A stretch of DNA of 45,653 bases from Kiritimatiellia bacterium (GTDB lineage Bacteria; Verrucomicrobiota; Kiritimatiellia; RFP12; UBA1067), in the NCBI GenBank assembly GCA_028686345.1, contig JAQUCE010000032.1, forward strand, positions 1-45,653, written 5' to 3'. The notes beneath the pieces were generated by a model that saw only the letters and a program-made list of their open reading frames with translations, made no database searches and was not told where the DNA came from. Shown here one piece after another: positions 1 to 6,365 of the stretch (within the stretch, counting starts at the first letter, position 1; every line of letters begins with the position of its first letter). The position numbers were made by a program, and so were the translations under genes.

Positions 1-50
1 CCGCTTGCGGCTTGCAAATAACTCGGCTACGCATCTCTTGCACTCGCGAA

Positions 51-72
51 GCACTGTAGCCGCGGGCCGTGA
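51..72 (+). repeat. dispersed 22-bp repeat, copy 1
   Basis: GCACTGTAGCCGCG followed by (G/A)GCCGTGA occurs here and again at 32607-32628 with one mismatch. The surrounding bases up to about position 105 are also similar. The first 270 bases of the window hold this repeat and a 10-bp tandem repeat, and I see no gene in them. Confidence 0.75.
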
Positions 73-124
73 CAGCCGGGGTGGCGCGTTTGTTGCAGCC
101 TGTCGGCTTTGACAAGGTTTGCGG

Positions 125-163
125 TCGACTTCCATCGACTTCCATCGACTTCCATCGACTTCC
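125..163 (+). repeat. 10-bp tandem repeat, about four units
   Basis: The unit TCGACTTCCA is repeated perfectly three times, followed by a fourth unit lacking its last base. It lies about 110 bp downstream of the stop codon of the E1 gene on the minus strand. No coding role is apparent. Confidence 0.9.
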
Positions 164-270
164 TTTAGCTTGTCGGCGCGGTCAAGGCCTGCCGCCAACA
201 GCTTTGGTTCGCGGGTCAGCGGGTTGGCGCGCGCCTCTCGCGAATATTTATGTCCTGGCAGGCGATCTGC

Positions 271-2568
271 TTATATGATCTGCTTCACAGCAGCCACGAT
301 GTCGTAGTCATGTGGCAAAAAGGCCTCTTCCAGGGAGTATGCCTGCGGGGCAATGCCGTCTTTGGCACCAATGCGCATGACCGGTGCATCCAGGGCGTCG
401 AAAGCCTCGGCCATAATACGGGAGGCGATCTCACCTGTGAAACTGCCGATGCTCACACAGTGGCTGGCCACCACGCAGCGTCCGGTCTTACGCACAGAGG
501 TCAAAATGCTCTCCATGTCCAGTGGAACCAGACTGCGAATATCGATCACCTCGGCTGAGATGCCATCCGCCGCCAGTTGGTCAGCGGCAGCCAGCGCCTC
601 ATGCAGCATTGGTCCCCAGGTCACAATGGTCACCTGATCACCTGCCCGTTTGATATCAGCCTTGCCCAGCGGAACCAGGTACTCCTCAACCGGCACAACC
701 CCTTTGAGGTTATACAGAATCTGCGATTCCACGAACATAATCGGATTGTTATCACGAATAGCTGATTTCAACATGCCCTTGGCATCGTAAGGGGTGGCTG
801 GATAGACCACATAGAGCCCCGGGATATGCGCGAACATGGACTCAAGGGTCTGCGAGTGCTGACCGCCATAGCCCTTGCCGCCGCCGACTGAGGCGCGGTA
901 AACCAGCGGTACCTCAATGCTGGCGCCGGACATATAGTGCCACTTGGCAGCCTGGTTGGAGATCTGGTCAGAGGCCATCAACCCAAAGTCCATATACATC
1001 AGCTCAACCACCGGACGCTGCCCGGTCATGGCTGCACCCACCGCGGTGCCGCAGATACAGGCCTCGGAGATCGGCGCGTTGAAACAGCGGTCACGCCCAA
1101 AGCTGTTGATCAGCCCCTTGGTCACCTTAAAGGCTCCGCCATATTCAGCGATATCTTCGCCCCACTGCACAACACGGTTGTCACGCACCATCTCCTCGAT
1201 CATTGCCTCTTTGATCGCGTCCTTATAGCTCAGCTCACCAGCCTCGGTGCGTTTGATCTCAGGCAGCTCTTCAAAGATCTTGGATGTGGCAAAGGCCTCA
1301 GGCACAACCTCCACCGAGGTGTTGGTGTACATGTATTTGATCACATCCGCTGGATCCGGATCAGCGGACCAGGCAGCTTTGGCTGCCATGCGCGCGTTGC
1401 GCTCTTCAACCTTGTCTTTAAGCGCTTTCAGCTTGCGGGGGGTGATGCAGCCATTGGCCAGCAACTGCTCCTCAAAGGTGGCAATCGGGTCCAGCTTTTT
1501 CCAGATCGCCTCTTCATCCTTGGTGCGGTATTCAAACCGCGGATCACCGAGCGAGTGGCCGTAGTTACGATAGGTGTCAAATTCCATCGCGACTGGACCT
1601 TCGCCCTTACGGCAAATCTCGGCCGCGCGGCGCATGGCATCCATGCAGGCCATGACATCCATGCCGTTGACCACCTCAGCGTGCATATTGTTTTCACAGA
1701 AACCAGCGGCGCGGCGCACAACACAATCGGTGCCCGAGACCTCGCCATCCACGCGCCCTGTGAAACCGTAGTGGTTGTTGATAATCGCATAGACAATCGG
1801 CAGGCCGAAGGGCTCTTTGGTGTAATCAGGGTTGGTGAACTGGCCCATGCTGGCCCAGTTCAGCGACTCCAGCACCACGCCGTTGGCATATGCGCCATCG
1901 CCCGCAAAACAGCAGGTCACTTTGCCGCTCTTGAAATAGCGCGAGCTCATGGCCGAGCCAGTGGCAATCGGCACGCCGCCGCCGACAATCGCGTTGGCAC
2001 CGAGGTGGCCGGCTGAGAAATCAGCGATGTGCATTCCGCCGCCGCGCCCCTTGCAGTAACCATCCTCTTTGCCGAAAAGTTCGGCGATCGCGCGGTAGAT
2101 ATGGTTCTCCAGCGCCTCCTCCAACAGTGCCTTTGGGCTGCCGGCAGCGCTTTCAGGAATGCGCGCCTTCAGCTCAGCTGATGACATGCCGCGGATTGCG
2201 ACGCACCCTTTGGCCAGCGAGTCGCCGTGACCGCGGTGGGTGGAGGTGATGAAATCATCGTAGTTCATGGCAGCGCAGCAGCCCACTGAGGTTGCCTCCT
2301 GGCCGATCGAGACATGGGTCGGCCCGCGGTAGGAGTAGCCTTTGCAGGATTCATACGCCCCGGTGCGCAGCTTAACGATCATCTCTTCAAACTCGCGGAT
2401 AATCAGCATGTCCTCGAGCACATCGACCGCTTGCGAGGGTGTGATGGTGCCGGCTTTCAGCTCTTTTTCCAGAGTGCCTTTATATTGATAGGCCGGGATG
2501 GTTCCCAGCTCATATTTTTTCGCCTTAAACTTGGGGCTTAGTGTGCTCAAATAGTTATGTACAGTCAT
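271..2568 (-). CDS. fused alpha-beta pyruvate/2-oxoacid dehydrogenase E1 component (765 aa)
   Basis: Thiamine-diphosphate enzyme that decarboxylates pyruvate or a related 2-oxoacid and passes the acyl group to a lipoyl E2. The alpha half (about residues 40-400) has HRGHG (111-115) and the ThDP motif GDG (223-225) to NN (264-265), with GRGGGMH (174-180) before it. The beta half begins near residue 445 (SYKDAIKEAM), has GEDIAEYGG and the ISEA segment, and ends in the C-terminal transketolase domain. Most bacteria encode these as two genes; single-chain fusions are known in several phyla. The start is supported by AAGGAAGG about 11 bases upstream. It lies 65 bp downstream of a DeoR-type regulator on the same strand. 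No E2 or E3 gene is in the window, so the exact substrate (pyruvate, acetoin or branched-chain) is not settled. Confidence 0.93.
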   Translation of the reverse strand: MTVHNYLSTLSPKFKAKKYELGTIPAYQYKGTLEKELKAGTITPSQAVDVLEDMLIIREFEEMIVKLRTGAYESCKGYSYRGPTHVSIGQEATSVGCCAAMNYDDFITSTHRGHGDSLAKGCVAIRGMSSAELKARIPESAAGSPKALLEEALENHIYRAIAELFGKEDGYCKGRGGGMHIADFSAGHLGANAIVGGGVPIATGSAMSSRYFKSGKVTCCFAGDGAYANGVVLESLNWASMGQFTNPDYTKEPFGLPIVYAIINNHYGFTGRVDGEVSGTDCVVRRAAGFCENNMHAEVVNGMDVMACMDAMRRAAEICRKGEGPVAMEFDTYRNYGHSLGDPRFEYRTKDEEAIWKKLDPIATFEEQLLANGCITPRKLKALKDKVEERNARMAAKAAWSADPDPADVIKYMYTNTSVEVVPEAFATSKIFEELPEIKRTEAGELSYKDAIKEAMIEEMVRDNRVVQWGEDIAEYGGAFKVTKGLINSFGRDRCFNAPISEACICGTAVGAAMTGQRPVVELMYMDFGLMASDQISNQAAKWHYMSGASIEVPLVYRASVGGGKGYGGQHSQTLESMFAHIPGLYVVYPATPYDAKGMLKSAIRDNNPIMFVESQILYNLKGVVPVEEYLVPLGKADIKRAGDQVTIVTWGPMLHEALAAADQLAADGISAEVIDIRSLVPLDMESILTSVRKTGRCVVASHCVSIGSFTGEIASRIMAEAFDALDAPVMRIGAKDGIAPQAYSLEEAFLPHDYDIVAAVKQII

Positions 2569-2633
2569 CGTACTTTGTTCCTTCCTTTTAATTCAGTTGC
2601 GTAAGTTTTCCGCAACGCAATATCCAATCTGTA

Positions 2634-3440
2634 TCAGGTCAGTATCAACTCACAACCCTCACGCTGAAAGGCCTCCTGCTCCGCAGAAGGCATGTTTTTA
2701 TCTGAAATTGTAATGCTAAGCTGATTGACAGCCGCAAATTTGACGTAGCTGGTTCTATTAAACTTGGTGCTGTCTGTCAGCAAAATCGCTTTGGTGGCTG
2801 TTCTTAGCGCCTGTTCTTTGGTGAATGCTTCGGCAGCGTCGGTGGTGGTGAGGCCATGCGCAATCGAAACTCCGATCGTGCCCATAAACGCCAGGTCAAC
2901 GTGTATCTGGTCGAGCACTCCGCGCGTCAGAGGGCCCACAAAGGTCTGGCTCAGCAGCCGGCACTCGCCGCCGGTGATGATCATTTTAGGTCCGCTGCCT
3001 TTGAAAACCTCGACCACGCGCAACGAGTTGGTCACTACTGTCAGATGATGATAGGGGATCAGGAGCCGCGCCAGCTCAAGCACCGTGCTGCCGCCATCAA
3101 GATAGATCACCCCTTGCGGGTGGATCAGCTTTAGGGCCGCCGCGGCAATTGCGCGCTTCTCGCGCGCGGCAATGTTGGTTTTATCATCAAAGAGCGGCTC
3201 GATCTGACTGTTTTCAATAATCTTCGCCCCTCCGTGAATCCGGTGCAGCTCACTGACGCTATCTAAAAACGTCAGATCGCGGCGCACGGTCGCTGCCGAG
3301 ACACCCAGCACCCGCACAAAGTCCTCAACCCGCAGAATTCGATGTTCTTTCAGCAGGTTGAGCATCTTTAGCCGCCGTGGTTCCGCCAAATCTTTTGTGT
3401 TGCTCTCTGTCATTCCGGCCTGTAACTCTCTCGCATCCAT
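2634..3440 (-). CDS. DeoR/GlpR-family transcriptional regulator (268 aa)
   Basis: Sugar-phosphate-responsive repressor family. An N-terminal DeoR winged helix-turn-helix covers residues 22-75 (RRLKMLNLL, VSAATVRRDL, RIHGGA), followed by the DeoRC sensor domain (LDGGSTVLELARLL near 113-127, then VVTNS and ITGGE). The length matches the family norm of 250-270. The start is uncertain: the first ATG (3440) has no clear ribosome binding site, while the ATG at codon 10 (3413) has GAGAGAG 12-13 bases upstream, so the product may be 259 aa. It precedes the fused E1 gene by 65 bp on the same strand and may be cotranscribed with it. A palindromic site about 40 bp upstream is a likely autoregulatory operator. 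The effector is unknown. Confidence 0.9.
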   Translation of the reverse strand: MDARELQAGMTESNTKDLAEPRRLKMLNLLKEHRILRVEDFVRVLGVSAATVRRDLTFLDSVSELHRIHGGAKIIENSQIEPLFDDKTNIAAREKRAIAAAALKLIHPQGVIYLDGGSTVLELARLLIPYHHLTVVTNSLRVVEVFKGSGPKMIITGGECRLLSQTFVGPLTRGVLDQIHVDLAFMGTIGVSIAHGLTTTDAAEAFTKEQALRTATKAILLTDSTKFNRTSYVKFAAVNQLSITISDKNMPSAEQEAFQREGCELILT

Positions 3441-3479
3441 TGAGCCGCAGTGCTTATACGCGGGGTTTTGTGTTCACTC

Positions 3480-3507
3480 GTGATCACTTTTGCTCGTAAG
3501 TGATCAC
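3480..3507 (-). promoter_or_regulatory. candidate DeoR operator (inverted repeat)
   Basis: GTGATCACTT (3480-3489) and AAGTGATCAC (3498-3507) are perfect 10-bp inverted arms with an 8-base spacer. Each arm also contains the self-complementary octamer GTGATCAC. The site lies 40 bp upstream of the first start codon of the DeoR-type gene, where an autoregulatory operator is expected. Binding by that regulator is inferred. Confidence 0.6.
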
Positions 3508-4052
3508 ATTTAACCATATATGGGCGCAGCCTGCAAGCAGGAAAGCGCTGTATGAGCTTGGATTTTGGATTTCAAAGGTCGGTTAACGAGCCCCCGCATG
3601 ATCCCAATCGTCGGTCAGCATCGTCGCACAGCATCGTCAACCGATGCCGCTCTACGAGCGGCATACTGCAACAGGCGTGTGAAAGGCGCGCCCCGGGGTG
3701 TAGGGTTGCTTCTCAGAAGCAATTAGCGGCTGCCGGGCGATTGCTTGTCAAAGGCGGGCCATGGGATTTCATTATCTTTGTTTGGCTCATCCGCCTTCGT
3801 CCCGCAACCGGGTTTCGCCGTAAGCGTGGCTACGCCGCGGGATGGCGGAACTACGCCGGACAAGTTCCGCCAACCCTACACGTTTTCCACTGTGAAGAAA
3901 CCTGCAGGTCGCGCGGTAGGCGCGAAGCAAAAAAGTCGCGGGCGACTGCCGTCAGCCCGCGAAAGACCTTGCAGCGCAAGCGCAAACCTTGTCGCTAACT
4001 TTGTCGGAGCGGAATGACCGCGCTGCTTTGTTTTTGAGGTGAAAAATGGGTG

Positions 4053-4226
4053 TCCACCGCATAGCGGCGGACATACTGAAAGCAACACAGTATATCCGCC
4101 GCTATGCGGTGGATGATTGCGAAGTATATCCGCCGCTATGCGGTGGATGATTGCGAAGTATATCCGCCGCTATGCGGTGGATGATTGCGAAGTATATCCG
4201 CCGCTATGCGGTGGATGGCTGCGAAA
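4053..4226 (+). repeat. 34-bp hairpin unit: four tandem copies plus one inverted copy
   Basis: Units start at 4091, 4125, 4159 and 4193, each 34 bp, with core TCCGCCGCTATGCGGTGGA. The core folds on itself (GC-rich arms around TAT). The exact reverse complement of the core lies at about 4053-4071, so the block begins with a head-to-head pair separated by about 20 bases. There are no unique spacers, so it is not CRISPR. Single-pair versions occur near 6150-6210 and 32810-32862. Confidence 0.9.
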
Positions 4227-4265
4227 CAAGCCGCAATCAGGCCCGATAGACAACTTTTTGGAAAG

Positions 4266-4279
4266 AACAATTAATTGTT
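4266..4279. repeat. conserved AT palindrome at the end of the hairpin repeat
   Basis: AACAATTAATTGTT is a perfect palindrome. It follows the hairpin units in all three copies (here, about 6258, and about 32910, where it extends to AGAACAATTAATTGTTCT) and is always followed by TAGTCGC or CAGTCGC. The fixed arrangement suggests it is part of one mobile unit. Confidence 0.75.
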
Positions 4280-4314
4280 TGTTCCAGTCGCCTAAGCGAC
4301 TAATCCCTCCGCGC

Positions 4315-4779
4315 TCAAATCACTTTCAACAGCATGGCGACTGCCGCCGCGACCGCCTGCTGTCGCACCGACTCCCGGTCGCCTTTAAACAGCGCTCTTT
4401 GGCACAACAGTCTCTCTGCGGTTGCGACGCAGATATACACCAATCCAACTGGCTTCAACCCGGTCGCGCCGCCAGGGCCCGCGATACCAGTGATAGCGAG
4501 CGCAAGATCGCTCTTGAACAGCGACCGCGCCCCTTGAGCCATATACTCCGCGCAGGTGGCGCTCACCGCTCCGTCGGATTGGAGCACCGGTTCAGGCACA
4601 CCCAGCAAATCGCGTTTCACCTCATCGGCGTAACAGATCACACCGCCCTTAAAAACAGCCGATGCCCCGGGTATCGCTGTAATTTCTTTGCCAAGCCAAC
4701 CTCCTGTGCAAGACTCAGCAACAGCGAGCGTCAGCCTCTTCGCCAGACAGCTCTCAACTAATTTAATACACATTGACAT
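4315..4779 (-). CDS. pncC: CinA C-terminal domain protein, probable nicotinamide-nucleotide amidase (154 aa)
   Basis: The family deamidates nicotinamide mononucleotide to nicotinate mononucleotide in the pyridine nucleotide cycle, in the cytoplasm. Stand-alone CinA-C domains of about 155-165 aa are the PncC type, and the length fits. Visible motifs are AESCTGG (21-27) and [10 protein letters not shown] (95-104), both diagnostic. I chose the ATG at 4779 because GAGGAG lies 6 bases upstream. A longer reading frame to 4839 adds 20 residues encoded by a dispersed hairpin repeat (4814-4830) and is unlikely. It stands alone, convergent with nothing recognisable, between two direct copies of a composite repeat. 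The N-terminal competence-damage domain of full-length CinA is absent. Confidence 0.88.
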   Translation of the reverse strand: MSMCIKLVESCLAKRLTLAVAESCTGGWLGKEITAIPGASAVFKGGVICYADEVKRDLLGVPEPVLQSDGAVSATCAEYMAQGARSLFKSDLALAITGIAGPGGATGLKPVGLVYICVATAERLLCQRALFKGDRESVRQQAVAAAVAMLLKVI

Positions 4780-4813
4780 TATCTCCTCGTTTTTTCGCAG
4801 CGCAGGTGTAGTA

Positions 4814-4830
4814 GTCGCTCTGTGAGCGAC
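4814..4830. repeat. three-base-loop hairpin (GTCGCTC-TGT-GAGCGAC)
   Basis: Perfect 7-bp arms around a 3-base loop, immediately upstream of the amidase gene. It belongs to a class of similar hairpins throughout the gene-free stretches of this window. Confidence 0.7.
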
Positions 4831-4847
4831 ACAAACCACGGGACACC

Positions 4848-4885
4848 GCTATTCTCTCAACTCCTGTCGAAAAAAACAAGCAGTT
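4848..4885 (+). repeat. dispersed repeat CTATTCTCTCAACTCCTG, copy 1
   Basis: CTATTCTCTCAACTCCTG followed by an A-rich segment and AAACAAGCAG recurs at about 13216-13250. The 366-bp stretch 4780-5146 otherwise holds small hairpins (4814-4830, 4923-4939) and a segment resembling CGCCAAGGCTACGGCG, which also occurs near 11791 and 13170. I see no gene there. Confidence 0.65.
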
Positions 4886-4922
4886 CAGATAACCAGTTTC
4901 ATAAGTTGTTGAATAAAGTACC

Positions 4923-4939
4923 TCAAGCTTCCAGCTTGA
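4923..4939. repeat. three-base-loop hairpin (TCAAGCT-TCC-AGCTTGA)
   Basis: Perfect 7-bp arms around TCC. A close relative with loop TTC is at 40340-40354. Confidence 0.7.
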
Positions 4940-5111
4940 ATGAAAATATTTTCTGCAAGCAAGATCTTGCACGATTCTATTATCACTTTTAGGGTCACGT
5001 CTCAATAACCCGCTTTGGAGCAGCCTTCCTCCTTCGCCAAGGCTACGGCGGACAAAGAAAGGCTGAACAACAAACCTGAGAAATTATAGCGCAAAGCTGC
5101 TTTAGTTGCGC

Positions 5112-5140
5112 TTGCAACAAGCTGCGGCAACCGCTATTCT
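5112..5140 (+). promoter_or_regulatory. possible promoter for the 2H protein, perhaps leaderless
   Basis: TTGCAA (5112-5117), a 17-base spacer and TATTCT (5135-5140) resemble a sigma-70 promoter. The ATG at 5147 starts 7 bases after the -10 element, and no Shine-Dalgarno sequence precedes it. If the promoter is real, the mRNA would start at or next to the ATG. Confidence 0.35.
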
Positions 5141-5146
5141 ATTGGC

Positions 5147-5704
5147 ATGAATATTTCTTTAGCTGTGACTATCCCGGAAGAGGTCAAATATAATTTAGCC
5201 GCTGGCATCCAGAGGCTGAAGCCTGTGACATTGGAGACGCTGTGGGTGGAGCGTGACCAACTCCAACTGCCGATCGTGACCATCGGTGAAATTGCGCCCG
5301 CGTTTTACCCCCATATCGCAGAGGTAACCAATGAGATCTGCGAGCAATTCGCAGCTTTTACCCTGAGCATATTTGGCTACGGGTTTCTGGGAACCAAGCG
5401 CTTCCCCCATCAACTCTGGGCAGCCGTAACACCCGCCGAGCCGCTGGTTGCCATGCACAACGAACTTTGGAAGGCAGTGGCGAAATTTGGATTCAAAAAA
5501 CCGGAGAGCCCGCTGACCCCCCATGTCCTGCTCGGCATCTGCAAAACAGGCATCCGGAACCTGAGCGCAGTCGAGGCCATGGACGCAGATGAAAATTGCG
5601 AATTCGGAACCTGGGATGTGAAGCGGGTCACCCTCTACGACTGCAAAACCAGCAAGCGCGGCAAGGTCTACCGCAGAGTGAACCAGTTTCCGCTAGGCGG
5701 GTAA
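5147..5704 (+). CDS. thpR: 2H phosphoesterase superfamily protein, ThpR/LigT-like, with altered catalytic motifs (185 aa)
   Basis: ThpR enzymes are 2H-fold RNA 2',3'-cyclic phosphodiesterases/ligases of 175-200 aa with two HxT/Sx motifs. Family signatures are clear: the N-terminal beta strand NISLAVTIP, WV (33-34) before motif 1, TPH before motif 2, and a C-terminal SKRGKVYRRVNQFPL matching the usual S-x-x-G-x-x-Y-x-x-L-x-x-FPL. However, motif 1, normally HLTL, reads QLPI at residues 40-43, and motif 2, normally HxTL, reads HVLL at 126-129. One catalytic His and both Thr/Ser are therefore missing, so phosphodiesterase activity is doubtful. It may bind RNA or nucleotide without cleaving it. 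The start is the only ATG near the promoter-like TTGCAA/TATTCT pair. It is isolated between repeats. Confidence 0.8.
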   Translation: MNISLAVTIPEEVKYNLAAGIQRLKPVTLETLWVERDQLQLPIVTIGEIAPAFYPHIAEVTNEICEQFAAFTLSIFGYGFLGTKRFPHQLWAAVTPAEPLVAMHNELWKAVAKFGFKKPESPLTPHVLLGICKTGIRNLSAVEAMDADENCEFGTWDVKRVTLYDCKTSKRGKVYRRVNQFPLGG

Positions 5705-5766
5705 GCGACTGGATCTGCGCAAGGCGCAAAGTGAAGAGGTCGGTTTACGATGGCGGCGACGATGCT

Positions 5767-6292
5767 GGTTGACGAGCCCCTGCATGATCCCAATCGTCGG
5801 TCAGCATCGTCAACCGATGCCGCTCTAACAGCGGCATACTGCAGCAGGCTCATGAAAAGCGCGCCTCAGGATGTAGGGTTGCTTCTCAGAAGCAAACAGC
5901 GGATGCCGGGCGATTGTTTGTCAAAGGCGCGCCATGGGATTTCATTATCTTTGTTTGGCTCATCCGTCTTCGTCCCGCAACCGGATTTCGCCGTAAGCGT
6001 GGCTCCGCCGTGGGATGGCGGAACTACGCCGGACAAGTTCCGCCAACCCTACACATTTTAACTTTTCATGAAGCTTGCAGGTCGCACGGCTGATGCAAAC
6101 CCGCTACGTTGTTTTTCAGGTGAAAGATCTTAGAGGCGGAAAACTTCCGTCCACCGCATAGCCGGACATACTGAGGGCAGCAGTATATCCGCCGCTATGC
6201 GGTGGATGCTGTGAAACAAGCCGCAATAAGGCCCGACTGACAATTTTTTGGAAAGAACAATTAATTGTTTTTTCTAGTCGCTTAAGGGGCTA
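5767..6292 (+). repeat. composite dispersed repeat, copy B
   Basis: Direct-orientation partner of 3581-4300, shorter because it has a single hairpin pair (about 6150-6210) and lacks the 85-bp segment. It ends with the AACAATTAATTGTT palindrome. The whole gene-free stretch 5705-6365 is essentially this element plus the short leader of the helicase gene. Confidence 0.85.
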
Positions 6293-6365
6293 CAAACTTC
6301 GCATCCTATGATACACTGCTTAAATTCAACTGTACTGAAATTCAACTGTTCCATTGAGGTCTTGA

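Larger units (their letters stand above)
3581..4300 (+). repeat. composite dispersed repeat, copy A
   Basis: Bases 3581-3900 match 5767-6060 in the same orientation with only scattered differences and short indels. Further shared blocks follow: the GTTTTT(G/C)AGGTGAAA segment, hairpin units and a terminal AT palindrome. Copy A carries about 85 extra bases near 3930-4015. The stretch contains TGGCGGAACT (3843-3852) and AGTTCCGCCA (3863-3872), a 10-bp stem. Reading frames across it are not conserved in type between the copies, and I see no gene in 3508-4314. Confidence 0.85.

Noticed and set aside
937-2016. 359-residue reading frame on the plus strand
   Set aside because: It is antisense to the fused E1 gene, whose domains and motifs are unmistakable; this frame has no family features.
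3552-3998. 148-residue reading frame
   Set aside because: It lies wholly in the composite repeat; the second copy at 5767 does not keep the same frame, and the composition is Arg/Ser-rich like random G+C-rich DNA.
4091-4226. Regularly spaced 34-bp repeats as a CRISPR array
   Set aside because: The units abut directly with no unique spacers, and no cas genes are nearby.
4117-4761. 214-residue reading frame on the plus strand
   Set aside because: It starts in the 34-bp repeats and runs antisense through the PncC gene.
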